A stretch of 64,000 nt of DNA, from the NCBI GenBank assembly GCA_030147845.1, contig JASBUN010000046.1, positions 1 through 64,000 of the forward strand, read 5' to 3'. Each line of letters begins with the position of its first letter. Position 1 is the stretch's first letter. The notes beneath the pieces were generated by a model. That model had not been told where the DNA came from and ran no database searches. It saw only the letters and a program-made list of their open reading frames with translations. This stretch comes from Gammaproteobacteria bacterium (lineage in GTDB: Bacteria; Pseudomonadota; Gammaproteobacteria; JASBUN01). Shown here piece after piece: positions 53,805 to 63,041 of the stretch. A program made the translations under genes and the position numbers.

Positions 53805-53943
53805 CAGGTTGTTGAAAAGTCTCCGGTGGATGCCAGACAAGGCGGAAAACGGCGAGAAAGCGCAGTTTACACGCCGGTAAATGAGTATTTTGAGCCGTTT
53901 TCCAACGCCGCATGGCGCCGCCCGAGGGTTTTTCAACAACCTG
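53805..53943. mobile_element. Family-1 MITE-like element (139 bp) with direct CTAG flanks
   Basis: CTAG(53801-53804)-CAGGTTGTTGAAAA...TTTTCAACAACCTG-CTAG(53944-53947); perfect 14-bp terminal inverted repeats. Confidence 0.9.
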
Positions 53944-54861
53944 CTAGGGCGCGCTGCGCAGACAACGCCCCACAGAACCGTCGGCACATACCCGTCCGTC
54001 GACCCAAATCGCTTTGTCCAGGCGTGCACCACGAAACAAGGTGCCATCAATATTGGCGCCGCGCAGGTCAACGAACGACAAATCGGCATTATCGAAGCGG
54101 GCGTGGGATAAATCGGCGTTACGTAGCCCGGCGCCCACCAGCCGTGCGCCCAACAAACTGGCAAAACGCAGATCGCTGCTGCTCAAATTGGTATAGGCGA
54201 GATTGGCCATATCCAGTACCGCGCCGTGCAGATCGGCGCCGCGCAGATCGGCATTATCGACTTGTGCGCGGCGAATATCGGCGCCGGCCGCGCGCAAACC
54301 TTCACGATTACAGTTACTCCAATTTACTGCCACCGCCGGTGGTGCCGCACAGTCGGGACGAGCCGCCGATCGACTCGGCAAAGCGTGATAAACAAACAAT
54401 CCGATGCCGACCAGCAGCGTCAATATGACCGCGAGCACAATACTGCCGCCGACCCAACTCTGGCGCGACTGGCTCAGCTCCTGCTGGCGCCGGCGTACCT
54501 CACGGTGGGAAATCAATATCGGCTCTTCCTGCACGCGGCGCTCAGGCGCATGCCGCCTCACCCCGACCATAGCGGCGCGGCTGCGGCGCTCGCGCAAACG
54601 CTCGTCCTCGCGCATGCGCGCCATGAGGTAACGTTGCCGACCTTCTTCGGTATCCAGGTGCAGCATTTCCTCCGGCATCAGTTCCGCGATGTCGCCGATG
54701 CTGAACCACTGCTCCCGATCAGCGCTGACTTCGTCCGCTGCTTGCAGGCGACCCAGCAATACGAAGCGCCGAATCAGGCCGGCCGGGAACGGGCCCTTAA
54801 CGCCGCCTTGATGGCGCGTAAACCACAAATGGTGAGCCTGTTTGCCGGCATCTTCACTCAT
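53944..54861 (-). CDS. Membrane protein with GYF-like N-terminal domain, one TM helix and C-terminal pentapeptide repeats
   Basis: N-terminus LWFTRHQGGVKGPFPAGLIRRFVLLGRLQAADEVSADREQWFSI; TM SIVLAVILTLLVGIGLFVYHAL; repeats DNADLRGADLHGAVLDMANLAYTNLSSSDLRFASLLGARL. Confidence 0.85.
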   Translation of the reverse strand: MSEDAGKQAHHLWFTRHQGGVKGPFPAGLIRRFVLLGRLQAADEVSADREQWFSIGDIAELMPEEMLHLDTEEGRQRYLMARMREDERLRERRSRAAMVGVRRHAPERRVQEEPILISHREVRRRQQELSQSRQSWVGGSIVLAVILTLLVGIGLFVYHALPSRSAARPDCAAPPAVAVNWSNCNREGLRAAGADIRRAQVDNADLRGADLHGAVLDMANLAYTNLSSSDLRFASLLGARLVGAGLRNADLSHARFDNADLSFVDLRGANIDGTLFRGARLDKAIWVDGRVCADGSVGRCLRSAP

Positions 54862-55029
54862 AACCAGCGCTTATGCATGAAATGTGCCGAATTTGCGCAA
54901 GCCATTGTGTTATCGTGATAAACAGTTTGAAATCGCACATGATCTGGGTAATGCTGAAAGACACCATATCACCGTAATCTTGTGCCAGCGGCACGCATTC
55001 GCACAAAGTGACAGAATTTCGACAGCCAC

Positions 55030-55122
55030 AAGCGTGTCGGACTCAGGCGACCGCAACCAGGGCAAGCGAGCATGACGCGAACGGCTTTCGCGCAATAGAT
55101 CAGTCTTAAGTCCAACAGACTT
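55030..55122. mobile_element. Family-2 palindromic MITE-like element, short type (93 bp); right flank CTAG
   Basis: AAGCGTGTCGGACTCAGGCGACCGCAACCAGGGCAAGCGAG...TAGATCAGTCTTAAGTCCAACAGACTT. Confidence 0.65.
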
Positions 55123-55148
55123 CTAGGGTGACATTCGGGACACAGCGC

Positions 55149-56540
55149 ATGGAAATTCGACCCAGCATCGGCGCCGCCACGGTGACGGTCACGTCATCGC
55201 CGGCCGAAGTGCGCAACTGGCAGGTCGGCCAACTGCTCAATGCCGTCGCCGTGAGCGGTTCCGAGCGCGGTCAAGTCACGCTGCGCGCCGGCGCCGCAAC
55301 ACTCAGCGCGCAAATGCCGCTTACCGTCAAAGCCGGTCAAGTATTCACACTGCAGGTGATCAGTCTCGGTAACCAGCCGGTGTTACAGTTGCTCACCGAA
55401 ACACCGCAGACCGATCTCTACCTAGCTATTTTGCGCAATGCCTTACCTCGCCAAGGCACGCTGCCACCGTTGTTGGCGACACTGGCGGCCGCTGCGAGCA
55501 GCTCGGGGCGCAACGTTGCGCTCCCGAATCCGGTCCTGCAGCTCGTGCGCGCGCTGTTTAACGGCTTCAGCAACCATAGCGACGCGGCCAGCGCGAAGGG
55601 ACTGAAACAGGCCGTGGACGACTCCGGTCTGTTTCTGGAAGCGCGTTTGAGCCGCCAAGCCGGCAGCAACACCTCGACGTCGCTACAAACGGACTTCAAA
55701 GCCGGCCTGCTGCGACTGCAGAACCTACTGCGCGAAACGAACACCGCCCCGAATCCGCCGTCGCGTGGCGCGACAGCACCGGCGCCGAGCAACGCCAATG
55801 CCGCGACTACCGCCAATCCGGCCGCGGCCGCTACGGCGCGCGCTGCCGCCGCGCTGCTGAGCGCCACAGCCGAACTGCAAGCCGCACGGGCCATCGCCGC
55901 CAGCGGCCGCAGCACACCACCGCCACCAACCGCGCCCGCATCCGCGCCGACTACCTCGAGCGCATCAAGCGAGGTGCGCCAAGCGCCGCCCATGATGCCG
56001 CCGTTGCACGAAACCATACCGCAACCGCAAGCGCGCGTCGCCGCGCTGCTGCAGCTACTTGATTCCCCGGCGCGGCTAATGGCAAACCTGTTGTCGCAAG
56101 TCGACGCCGCCTTGGCGCGTCTGAATTTAAATCAACTCGCCTCGCAAAAATCCGATGGTGCGCCACGTCAAGTGTGGCTGTTAGAGGTGCCGATCCGTCG
56201 TGATCCGGGCGTCGATGTATTTCATTTCCGGATCGAGCGTGAGCAGACCGGCGCTAAACGTCAAACCGAACCCGAGCGCCGTTGGAACATTGATCTGGCG
56301 TTCGATCTCGATGGGCTAGGACCTGTGCGCGCGCGAGTAGGTGTAGTCGGCGAGCAGGTAGCGACCACGTTTTGGGCTGAACATGGCCACACCACTGAGC
56401 TATTCCGGCAGCATCTCGGTCAACTACAAGATCGTCTGCGTGCCGCCGGTTTGACCGTTACCACGCTGTCGTGCAAAGACGGCTCACCGCCAACGGCAGC
56501 GGCGCCGCGCGCTCACGGCGTCGTCGACGAAAGGGCATAA
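55149..56540 (+). CDS. Flagellar hook-length control (FliK-like) protein
   Basis: Long Ala/Pro/Thr-rich middle; C-terminal conserved WLLEVPIRRDPGVDVFHFRIEREQ...GLGPVRARVGVVGEQVATTFWAE; directly before an flhB C-terminal homolog. Confidence 0.78.
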   Translation: MEIRPSIGAATVTVTSSPAEVRNWQVGQLLNAVAVSGSERGQVTLRAGAATLSAQMPLTVKAGQVFTLQVISLGNQPVLQLLTETPQTDLYLAILRNALPRQGTLPPLLATLAAAASSSGRNVALPNPVLQLVRALFNGFSNHSDAASAKGLKQAVDDSGLFLEARLSRQAGSNTSTSLQTDFKAGLLRLQNLLRETNTAPNPPSRGATAPAPSNANAATTANPAAAATARAAAALLSATAELQAARAIAASGRSTPPPPTAPASAPTTSSASSEVRQAPPMMPPLHETIPQPQARVAALLQLLDSPARLMANLLSQVDAALARLNLNQLASQKSDGAPRQVWLLEVPIRRDPGVDVFHFRIEREQTGAKRQTEPERRWNIDLAFDLDGLGPVRARVGVVGEQVATTFWAEHGHTTELFRQHLGQLQDRLRAAGLTVTTLSCKDGSPPTAAAPRAHGVVDERA

Positions 56541-56545
56541 CCGCC

Positions 56546-56893
56546 ATGGCCAAGCACAACAAGCCGCCACCGACCGTGGCCGTCGCCTTACGCTACGACG
56601 GCAAGAACGCGCCGAAGGTCACCGCAAAAGGTGAAGACGCACTGGCCGAACAAATCTGTCGGCTCGCACGTGAGCACGACGTGCCCTTGTACGAGGACGC
56701 GCGCATGGCACGTGTGCTATCGCATATCGAGCTTGGCGACGAGATTCCCGAGAACTTGTACCGCGCCGTGGCGGAAGTCATCGCTTTCGCCTATCTGCTG
56801 TCGGGAAAAGTCTGCGGAGTGGGCGCCGAGGCAACCGCATCCGATAGCTCGGCATCAGCCTTGCGCCAACTACCGGCACCGGACTCAGACTAG
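56546..56893 (+). CDS. FlhB C-terminal-domain-like protein (EscU/YscU/FlhB family, stand-alone)
   Basis: PTVAVALRYDGKNAPKVTAKGEDALAEQICRLAREHDVPLYEDARMARVLSHIELGDEIPENLYRAVAEVIAFAY. Confidence 0.88.
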   Translation: MAKHNKPPPTVAVALRYDGKNAPKVTAKGEDALAEQICRLAREHDVPLYEDARMARVLSHIELGDEIPENLYRAVAEVIAFAYLLSGKVCGVGAEATASDSSASALRQLPAPDSD

Positions 56894-57063
56894 CGCCGAC
56901 ATCAAATAGGCGTATTGGCTTCGCGGCTAAGACACCATCGCATTAACCAATGCTCGGATGTATTCGAACCAACGACTGCAGGCAACGAAAAAGCAGTGGA
57001 GTACGGTTTGCGGATGTTAAACGAGTGTCGGGTTTCGACTGCCGGCACGGCTTGCTTGGACTA

Positions 57064-57471
57064 TCAACTCGCTTCGTCGAGTCGGTGCATCATGACGATC
57101 AAGTCGGCTTCGCTGCTGCTCAAGCCGCATACCGAAATCAGCTCATCGACACCCGCACCGTTACGTGCCATGCGGATCGCTTGGGCGTACAGACGTTCGC
57201 CGTTGTCACGCGACTCGAGGCGTTCCTGGCGTTCTTTCAGCCTCCGCGTGCGTTGTTCGACGCGCCCAACGCGCTCATCGGCGCCGACTGCACCAGCACA
57301 CAGCGCGCGCAACTCTTCTTTTAACTCGGTGACTTCGGCGTGCTGATCGATGAGACGGCGGCGCCACCGGAGCATCAGCAACGCCGCCACCATGGAAACG
57401 ATGACGCCCAAGCCTGATGCGCCCGCCATGATAAGCAACACAGTAGCATTATCCATGTCGTTTGACCTCAA
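57064..57471 (-). CDS. DUF2802-type membrane-anchored protein in the chemotaxis cluster
   Basis: N-terminal TM helix, coiled-coil region, C-terminal YAQAIRMARNGAGVDELISVCGLSSSEADLIVMMHRLDEA. Confidence 0.8.
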   Translation of the reverse strand: MRSNDMDNATVLLIMAGASGLGVIVSMVAALLMLRWRRRLIDQHAEVTELKEELRALCAGAVGADERVGRVEQRTRRLKERQERLESRDNGERLYAQAIRMARNGAGVDELISVCGLSSSEADLIVMMHRLDEAS

Positions 57472-57647
57472 ACGTATTCATCGATATGGCCATCTCCGGG
57501 CTGGCGCTTGCGCGGCTTTTTGTCGGCAGCATCGTCATCAGGCTCCGACTCACCGTCACGGCGTCGACGGTGGGGTTGACCGCCACGCTCATCCGGTCGT
57601 GTCGGCCACAACGGTTTGGTTGGAGTGATGTCGGGAATATCCGCCAT
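57468..57647 (-). CDS. Small charged protein (59 aa), hypothetical
   Basis: MADIPDITPTKPLWPTRPDERGGQPHRRRRDGESEPDDDAADKKPRKRQPGDGHIDEYV; below the track's length cut-off; overlaps the DUF2802 gene start and lies just after cheW. Confidence 0.65.
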   Translation of the reverse strand: MADIPDITPTKPLWPTRPDERGGQPHRRRRDGESEPDDDAADKKPRKRQPGDGHIDEYV

Positions 57648-57662
57648 GCGTCCGATCCCTAC

Positions 57663-58139
57663 TCATATATCAGACAGCTCCATCCATTCATCCTCGGACA
57701 GAAGCTTGTTGATATCCACTAGGATGAGCAACTCGCCGTCGTTGTTGGCCACCCCTTCAATGTATTTCGAACTCTCGTCGTTGCCAACACTGGGCGATGA
57801 TTCGATCGCCGAACGGCGCAGTTCCACCACTTCAGCGACACTGTCGACGAGAATGCCGACCACCGTACGTTCCGATTCAATGACGACCACACGAGTCGAA
57901 TCGTCATCCTCGTGTTGCGGTAAACCGAATCGCTGGCGGGTATCGAGCACGGTAACCACGTTGCCGCGCAAATTGATAATGCCGAGAACGTAGTCGGGCG
58001 CTCCGGGAACCGGCGCGATCTCCGTTACGCGCAGCACCTCCTGCACCCGCATGACGTTGATTCCATAGGTCTCATTGTCGAGCCGAAAGGTCACCCATTG
58101 TAAAATCGGGTCGTTTACTGTGTTTGCCGCTTGGGCCAT
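57663..58139 (-). CDS. cheW: Chemotaxis coupling protein CheW
   Basis: WVTFRLDNETYGINVMRVQEVLRVTEIAPVPGAPDYVLGIINLRGNVVTVLDTRQRFGL. Confidence 0.96.
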   Translation of the reverse strand: MAQAANTVNDPILQWVTFRLDNETYGINVMRVQEVLRVTEIAPVPGAPDYVLGIINLRGNVVTVLDTRQRFGLPQHEDDDSTRVVVIESERTVVGILVDSVAEVVELRRSAIESSPSVGNDESSKYIEGVANNDGELLILVDINKLLSEDEWMELSDI

Positions 58140-58343
58140 CGAAAGTTTCCTCATCATCGCCCGGCTTGAGGTAGTGCGCCCCAAACTGGCTAGTCAATTT
58201 TCAGGCGGACCATATAGCTGGATAAATATTAAGCATTTTTCATGCCATAGTGATCCAGTCCTGTTCGCAAAGACGTTCAAACTGTTTGAATTATCGGCCC
58301 AGCCGCGTATTCCTTTATCCTGTACGCGGCTTTCCGGGCGACG

Positions 58344-59039
58344 CTAGCGATCACCTCGGATCAGCAGCTCGGTCAACGAGGTTACCTCCAGCACGGCACA
58401 GAGATGCTGCAGCACGGTGCCCGCCAACCATGGGCGTTTCCCCTTGGCGGTGCGCCAACGCACGTCGGCGGCGGTTAGCGTCAATACCTCGCCGATGCTG
58501 TCACAGGCCAAACCCCACTGACCGTGGCTGATCAAAAGGATATGGCCGGGGCGCCGCGCCGCGATACTCGCATCACCGGACCGAGCACGCTCCGGCATCA
58601 CCACTAACGCCGTGTCGACTACCTTAACGGATGTGCCCTGGTGCTGTAGCAGACCGAGAAAGTGAGCCGAGTGATTCGGCATGGCGTTGACCTCGCGCCA
58701 GGGAATCACGCCGCTGAGTTCCATTAAGGGCACCGCCAACGATAATCCCCCAACTTTGAACAACAGGCATTGAAACGGCTGCGCGGCCCATGACGGCACC
58801 GTCGCATCGTGCGCGGGCGCAACTTCGGTGGCAACCGCGGCGGCTGCAGCCGTCGACGGCTCCACGCTAGCGCGACCGGGCGGCGCTGCTAAGGCCGAAT
58901 CGGCCGCCGGCGCCACCTCGTCGACTGCCGGCGTAACGTCGTCATGAGTTTCCGGTACCGCTTGTAGTAACGCGTCCAGATAGCTGCGCAGCGCCAACGG
59001 CTGATCCACAAGGGTGTCCGTACCGATCTTGTCGCTCAT
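58344..59039 (-). CDS. CheW-like domain protein, candidate ParP
   Basis: Variable Ala-rich N-terminus and C-terminal CheW-like domain FQCLLFKVGGLSLAVPLMELSGVIPWREVNAMPNHSAHFLGLLQHQGTSVKVVDT; start overlaps the ParA-type gene stop. Confidence 0.82.
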   Translation of the reverse strand: MSDKIGTDTLVDQPLALRSYLDALLQAVPETHDDVTPAVDEVAPAADSALAAPPGRASVEPSTAAAAAVATEVAPAHDATVPSWAAQPFQCLLFKVGGLSLAVPLMELSGVIPWREVNAMPNHSAHFLGLLQHQGTSVKVVDTALVVMPERARSGDASIAARRPGHILLISHGQWGLACDSIGEVLTLTAADVRWRTAKGKRPWLAGTVLQHLCAVLEVTSLTELLIRGDR

Positions 59040-59833
59040 GACGCCACCGCCGTGGATTGCGGCGCATCGCGCTGCGCCAACAAATGTTGCAGTAGTTTTG
59101 CATAGGCCTGCGCCCCGCGCGCGCCGGGTGTCAATTGACCGAGCGGACGGCCGAGGCGACTGGCTTCGCGAAACTGCGTGTCGATCGGCACGACACCCGA
59201 CCATAATTGCTCGTCGAAACGATCGCGGATCACGCGCAGGCTGTCGATCGATGCGCGCGTACGGCGGTCAAACATGGTCGGTACGATAATCCGGGGAACG
59301 CGCAATCCCCGCGCTTGCTCGATCATCGCCAGCGTATGCAGCATGCGCTCGAGGCCCTTGATGGCTAAAAATTCGGTTTGCACAGGGATGATCAAACGTT
59401 CGCAGGCGGCCAACGCGTTGACCATGAGCACGCCCAACATCGGCGGGCAATCGATTATCACTTGATCGAAATATCCTTGCAGGCGGTGCAGCGCGCGCGT
59501 CACCACCAACCCCATGCCATCGCGTGCTCCCAGCTGTCGATCCAGCGTCGCTAGTGCGGTCGAGGCCGGTAATACGAACAAGTCCGCCTCGCGCGTGTCA
59601 CGAATCAGCTGCAGCAGTTGTGCCGGGTCGGGGGCCGGTGTGCCAAACAACGTATATACACCCTTATCCAAGGTGTCGGCGTCGTAGCCGAAATACGTCG
59701 TCAGCGAACCATGCGGATCCATATCCAGGAGTAAGGTTCGGCGACCGCGTGCCGCACTCCAACCACCCAGCGTAACTGCGGTGGTCGTTTTACCGACACC
59801 GCCTTTTTGATTGGCCACGCTCCACACCTTCAT
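59036..59833 (-). CDS. ParA/Soj-type ATPase in the chemotaxis cluster, candidate ParC
   Basis: WSVANQKGGVGKTTTAVTLGGWSAARGRRTLLLDMDPHGSLTTYFG; VIIDCPPMLGVLMVNALAACERLIIPVQTEFLAIKGL. Confidence 0.92.
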   Translation of the reverse strand: MKVWSVANQKGGVGKTTTAVTLGGWSAARGRRTLLLDMDPHGSLTTYFGYDADTLDKGVYTLFGTPAPDPAQLLQLIRDTREADLFVLPASTALATLDRQLGARDGMGLVVTRALHRLQGYFDQVIIDCPPMLGVLMVNALAACERLIIPVQTEFLAIKGLERMLHTLAMIEQARGLRVPRIIVPTMFDRRTRASIDSLRVIRDRFDEQLWSGVVPIDTQFREASRLGRPLGQLTPGARGAQAYAKLLQHLLAQRDAPQSTAVAS

Positions 59834-60996
59834 GGCGAAACCTTTGGCGGTGGTGCCGCGCCGATCGGCGTGACGGGCAGATGGATCATCGAACCGAGCG
59901 GCACGAACGGTAACTTGATAGGCGGCGCGATAACCGGAAACACGCCGGCTGCCGGACGTAGCACAGCGTCACGAGTCGTTTCATCCACCGCCGCGCCAGT
60001 ACCCAGTTGTGCGCCGGTAACATCCGGCTTGGTAGCCACGGCCGCAGCGCTTGGCGCCGGGCTGCCGGTACTTGGCGCCGGCTTAACGTCGCTCGCAGGC
60101 GCCGAGGCGACTGTCGCCGACTCAGCCGGCAGGTGGTCTTCTCCAGCGAGCGCCTTGAGGCTATCGAACACCTTTTGATCGTGCTTTTTGCCGGCCTGCA
60201 CTACCAAAACCACTCGTCTGTTTTTACGCCGACCGTCGGCCGTCTTGTTGTCGGCGATGGGCCGATATTCGCCATAGCCAATCGCCACCATACGCTGTGG
60301 CTCGACCTGGTGTTCGGTAAACAAATGCACCACGCTGGCAGCACGGCCGGCCGACAATTCCCAATTGGAGCGGAAAATCACATTACTAATCGGTATATCG
60401 TCGGTAAAGCCTTCGACGTGGATAGGATTGGGAAAGCGCGCCAAAATATTCGCCAACTTGACCAACGTCGGCTGCGCGCTGGCCGACAACGTCGCGCTAC
60501 CGCTCGGAAATAGGATACTGGAGTTAATCTCGACCGAGAGTGAATCCTTGTTACGACGTACGGTGATCAGCTTTTTCTTGATAAGGTCGTCCATCGCCTC
60601 GACGACTTCCTTGGATATTTGCGTCAGCGCTTTTTGACCAGGAGCGTCATCCCCGCCCCGCCCCGGCTTGGCTTTCTGGTGTTCATTTCCTTCGGGTCGC
60701 GGCATCGGCATGTTCGGCAATTGGATGATGTTCGGTACCGGAATCTTCCGGAAGTCGATTTGATCCCGATAAGCGGACTTGGCCGGCTGGCCGATCTGAA
60801 TCGGCGAAATCGACTTGGTAGGCGATCGAAAAGCGGCGACCAGCGACTCGGAAAGCACGCGGTATTTGCCCTCGTTGACCGAAGACACGGCGTACATCAC
60901 GACAAAGAACGCGAACAATAATGTAATGAAGTCGGCATAGGACACCAGCCACCGCTCGTGGTTTTCATGCTCTTCATGTTTCTTCTTCCGCGCCAT
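59830..60996 (-). CDS. motD: Flagellar motor protein MotD (OmpA-type C-terminus)
   Basis: KKHEEHENHERWLVSYADFITLLFAFFVVMYAVSSVNEGKYR; OmpA-like VEGFTDDIPISNVIFRSNWELSAGRAASVV. Confidence 0.94.
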   Translation of the reverse strand: MARKKKHEEHENHERWLVSYADFITLLFAFFVVMYAVSSVNEGKYRVLSESLVAAFRSPTKSISPIQIGQPAKSAYRDQIDFRKIPVPNIIQLPNMPMPRPEGNEHQKAKPGRGGDDAPGQKALTQISKEVVEAMDDLIKKKLITVRRNKDSLSVEINSSILFPSGSATLSASAQPTLVKLANILARFPNPIHVEGFTDDIPISNVIFRSNWELSAGRAASVVHLFTEHQVEPQRMVAIGYGEYRPIADNKTADGRRKNRRVVLVVQAGKKHDQKVFDSLKALAGEDHLPAESATVASAPASDVKPAPSTGSPAPSAAAVATKPDVTGAQLGTGAAVDETTRDAVLRPAAGVFPVIAPPIKLPFVPLGSMIHLPVTPIGAAPPPKVSP

Positions 60997-61122
60997 AGAT
61001 TCAGGTGAAAGGGTCGCAGGAAAAACAACGTGGAACGCACGTGGCTCGATGTCGGCCGTAATGGGCCGCCGAGCGTCATGTGATACATAGATCGTTTCGC
61101 CGTTGCGTTCTGCCCTTCTCCT

Positions 61123-61863
61123 CTATTTGAGATATCCTTGCAATTTGGTTTCGATATTGCGTGGATTCTCACCTTCTGCAATCGAAATGATGCCTTCGAT
61201 GACCATTTCCCGGAATTGCGTCTGATCGTGCACCACGGCCTTGATCTTATTGGCCATGGGCAAAAAAAACAGATTGGCAAGCCCGACGCCGTAAATCGTC
61301 GCGACGAATGCAACGGCGATACCGGCGCCGAGTTTGCTCGGATCGGCCAGGTTATTCATCACGTGGATCAGCCCCATGACCGCACCCAGAATGCCGATGG
61401 TCGGCGAGTAGCCCCCCATGCCTTCGTATACCTTGGCAGCTTGAGTATCACTATGTTCCTTGGTCGACAGCTCGACTTCGAGAATACCGCGTATCGTTTC
61501 CGGCTCGCTGCCGTCGACCAATAGCTGCAGGCCCTTGCGCGCGAACGGGTCCTGCTCCGTTTCGGTTATGCTCTCGAGGCCAAGCAATCCTTCCTTACGC
61601 GCGATATTGCTCCAACTGACAATCTTTTCGATGGCTTCATTGGGCGCCAGTTTTGGCGGCAAAACGATCCAGACGACTACTTTGAGCGAGCGGAAAAATA
61701 TCGATGCTTGCGTTTGTATCATGACCGCTCCGACCGTGCCGCCGAAGACAATGATAAAAGCGGTCAACTGCATGAGCGACTCGGTATGCCCCCCTTCGAG
61801 GATATTGCCGCCGATAATCGCTCCAATGGCGACGACGATACCGAGCAGGGTTAAGATATCCAT
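61123..61863 (-). CDS. motC: Flagellar motor protein MotC (MotA family)
   Basis: MDILTLLGIVVAIGAIIGGNILEGGHTESLMQLTAFIIVFGGTVGAVMIQT; GVGLANLFFLPMANKIK. Confidence 0.94.
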   Translation of the reverse strand: MDILTLLGIVVAIGAIIGGNILEGGHTESLMQLTAFIIVFGGTVGAVMIQTQASIFFRSLKVVVWIVLPPKLAPNEAIEKIVSWSNIARKEGLLGLESITETEQDPFARKGLQLLVDGSEPETIRGILEVELSTKEHSDTQAAKVYEGMGGYSPTIGILGAVMGLIHVMNNLADPSKLGAGIAVAFVATIYGVGLANLFFLPMANKIKAVVHDQTQFREMVIEGIISIAEGENPRNIETKLQGYLK

Positions 61864-61866
61864 GAC

Positions 61867-62943
61867 TCAGACGAACTCCACCAGTCGCGTAGCGATGTCG
61901 TCCAGCGCTAACACCTGATCGGCCAGTCCGGCCTGCGCGATGGCCATAGGCATACCGTAAATCACACTGGTGTGTTCGTCCTGTGCCCAGATCGTAGCGC
62001 CGGTCTGCTTCATTGCCCGAGCGCCTTCACGCCCATCGGCGCCCATCCCGGTCAACACGATTCCCAATGCCTTGGACGGTACCGCTTTGGCGATGGAGGC
62101 AAACGTCAAGTCGACGCTTGGCCGGTAGTTTTGTTCCGGCGCGCTGTCCGTCACGGACACACGCAAGCGTTCGCCGCGCGCCTCGATCAGCATCTGCTTG
62201 CCACCCGGCGCCAGCAGCGCCTTACCCGGTTCGAGAAAATCGCCGTCGACCGCCTCAGCCACGGTAATTTTACAAAGCTGATCCAACCGTCGCGCAAATG
62301 CCGTCGTAAACGAACCCGGCATGTGTTGAATCAGTACCAGCGGCACGGAGAAATTAGCCGGGAGGCGAGTCAGTACCTGTTGCAATGCCACCGGACCACC
62401 TGTCGATGTGCCGATGGCGACAATCCGCGTTTCGCCACGATGTACGCGTGGGCGCGGCACCCGAGCTGCGGTCGCCGGCGCCGGGCCACCCGGCGACGAG
62501 TGGGAATTCGTCCGCGCGGTTGGCGCCGGGGTGGGCGGGCGTAAACCACGCACACCAACCGACCACACACGCGATCGCAGTACCCGCGCCACCTCGTCGC
62601 GATTACGCGAAATGTCGTCGAAATTCTTGGGTAAAAAATCAACCGCGCCTGCATCCAGCGCATCCAAAGTCGCCTGCGCGCCTTCATGCGTGAGTGATGA
62701 AAACATCAAGATCGGCCGCGGGGAAGTCGCCATGATACGGCGCACCGCCGTAATGCCGTCCATAACCGGCATTTCGATATCCATGGTAATCACGTCGGGA
62801 TTGAGCGCGCGCGTCTTGTCAATCGCATCACGGCCATCCACAGCCGCACCAACCACTTCGAGGCGGGGGTCGGCCTGCAGCATCTCCGTTACGCGACGAC
62901 GAAAAAATCCCGAGTCGTCGACCACCAATACCTTGACCGCCAT
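61867..62943 (-). CDS. cheB: Chemotaxis response regulator protein-glutamate methylesterase CheB
   Basis: VKVLVVDDSGFFRRRVTEML; IGTSTGGPVALQQVLTRLP; QHMPGSFTTAFARRLD; GMGADGREGARAMKQTG. Confidence 0.97.
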   Translation of the reverse strand: MAVKVLVVDDSGFFRRRVTEMLQADPRLEVVGAAVDGRDAIDKTRALNPDVITMDIEMPVMDGITAVRRIMATSPRPILMFSSLTHEGAQATLDALDAGAVDFLPKNFDDISRNRDEVARVLRSRVWSVGVRGLRPPTPAPTARTNSHSSPGGPAPATAARVPRPRVHRGETRIVAIGTSTGGPVALQQVLTRLPANFSVPLVLIQHMPGSFTTAFARRLDQLCKITVAEAVDGDFLEPGKALLAPGGKQMLIEARGERLRVSVTDSAPEQNYRPSVDLTFASIAKAVPSKALGIVLTGMGADGREGARAMKQTGATIWAQDEHTSVIYGMPMAIAQAGLADQVLALDDIATRLVEFV

Positions 62944-63041
62944 TACATATGCTCCGTTAAGCTTGTTCGCCACCGATGCGCTGCGACGGCGCAGACGCAA
63001 CGCCGGCGTGTCGCCGCCCGTGGCCGAGGCCGGCGGCAGTA

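Noticed and set aside
54226-54918. 230-aa + strand ORF
   Set aside because: Antisense to the GYF/pentapeptide gene; shadow frame.
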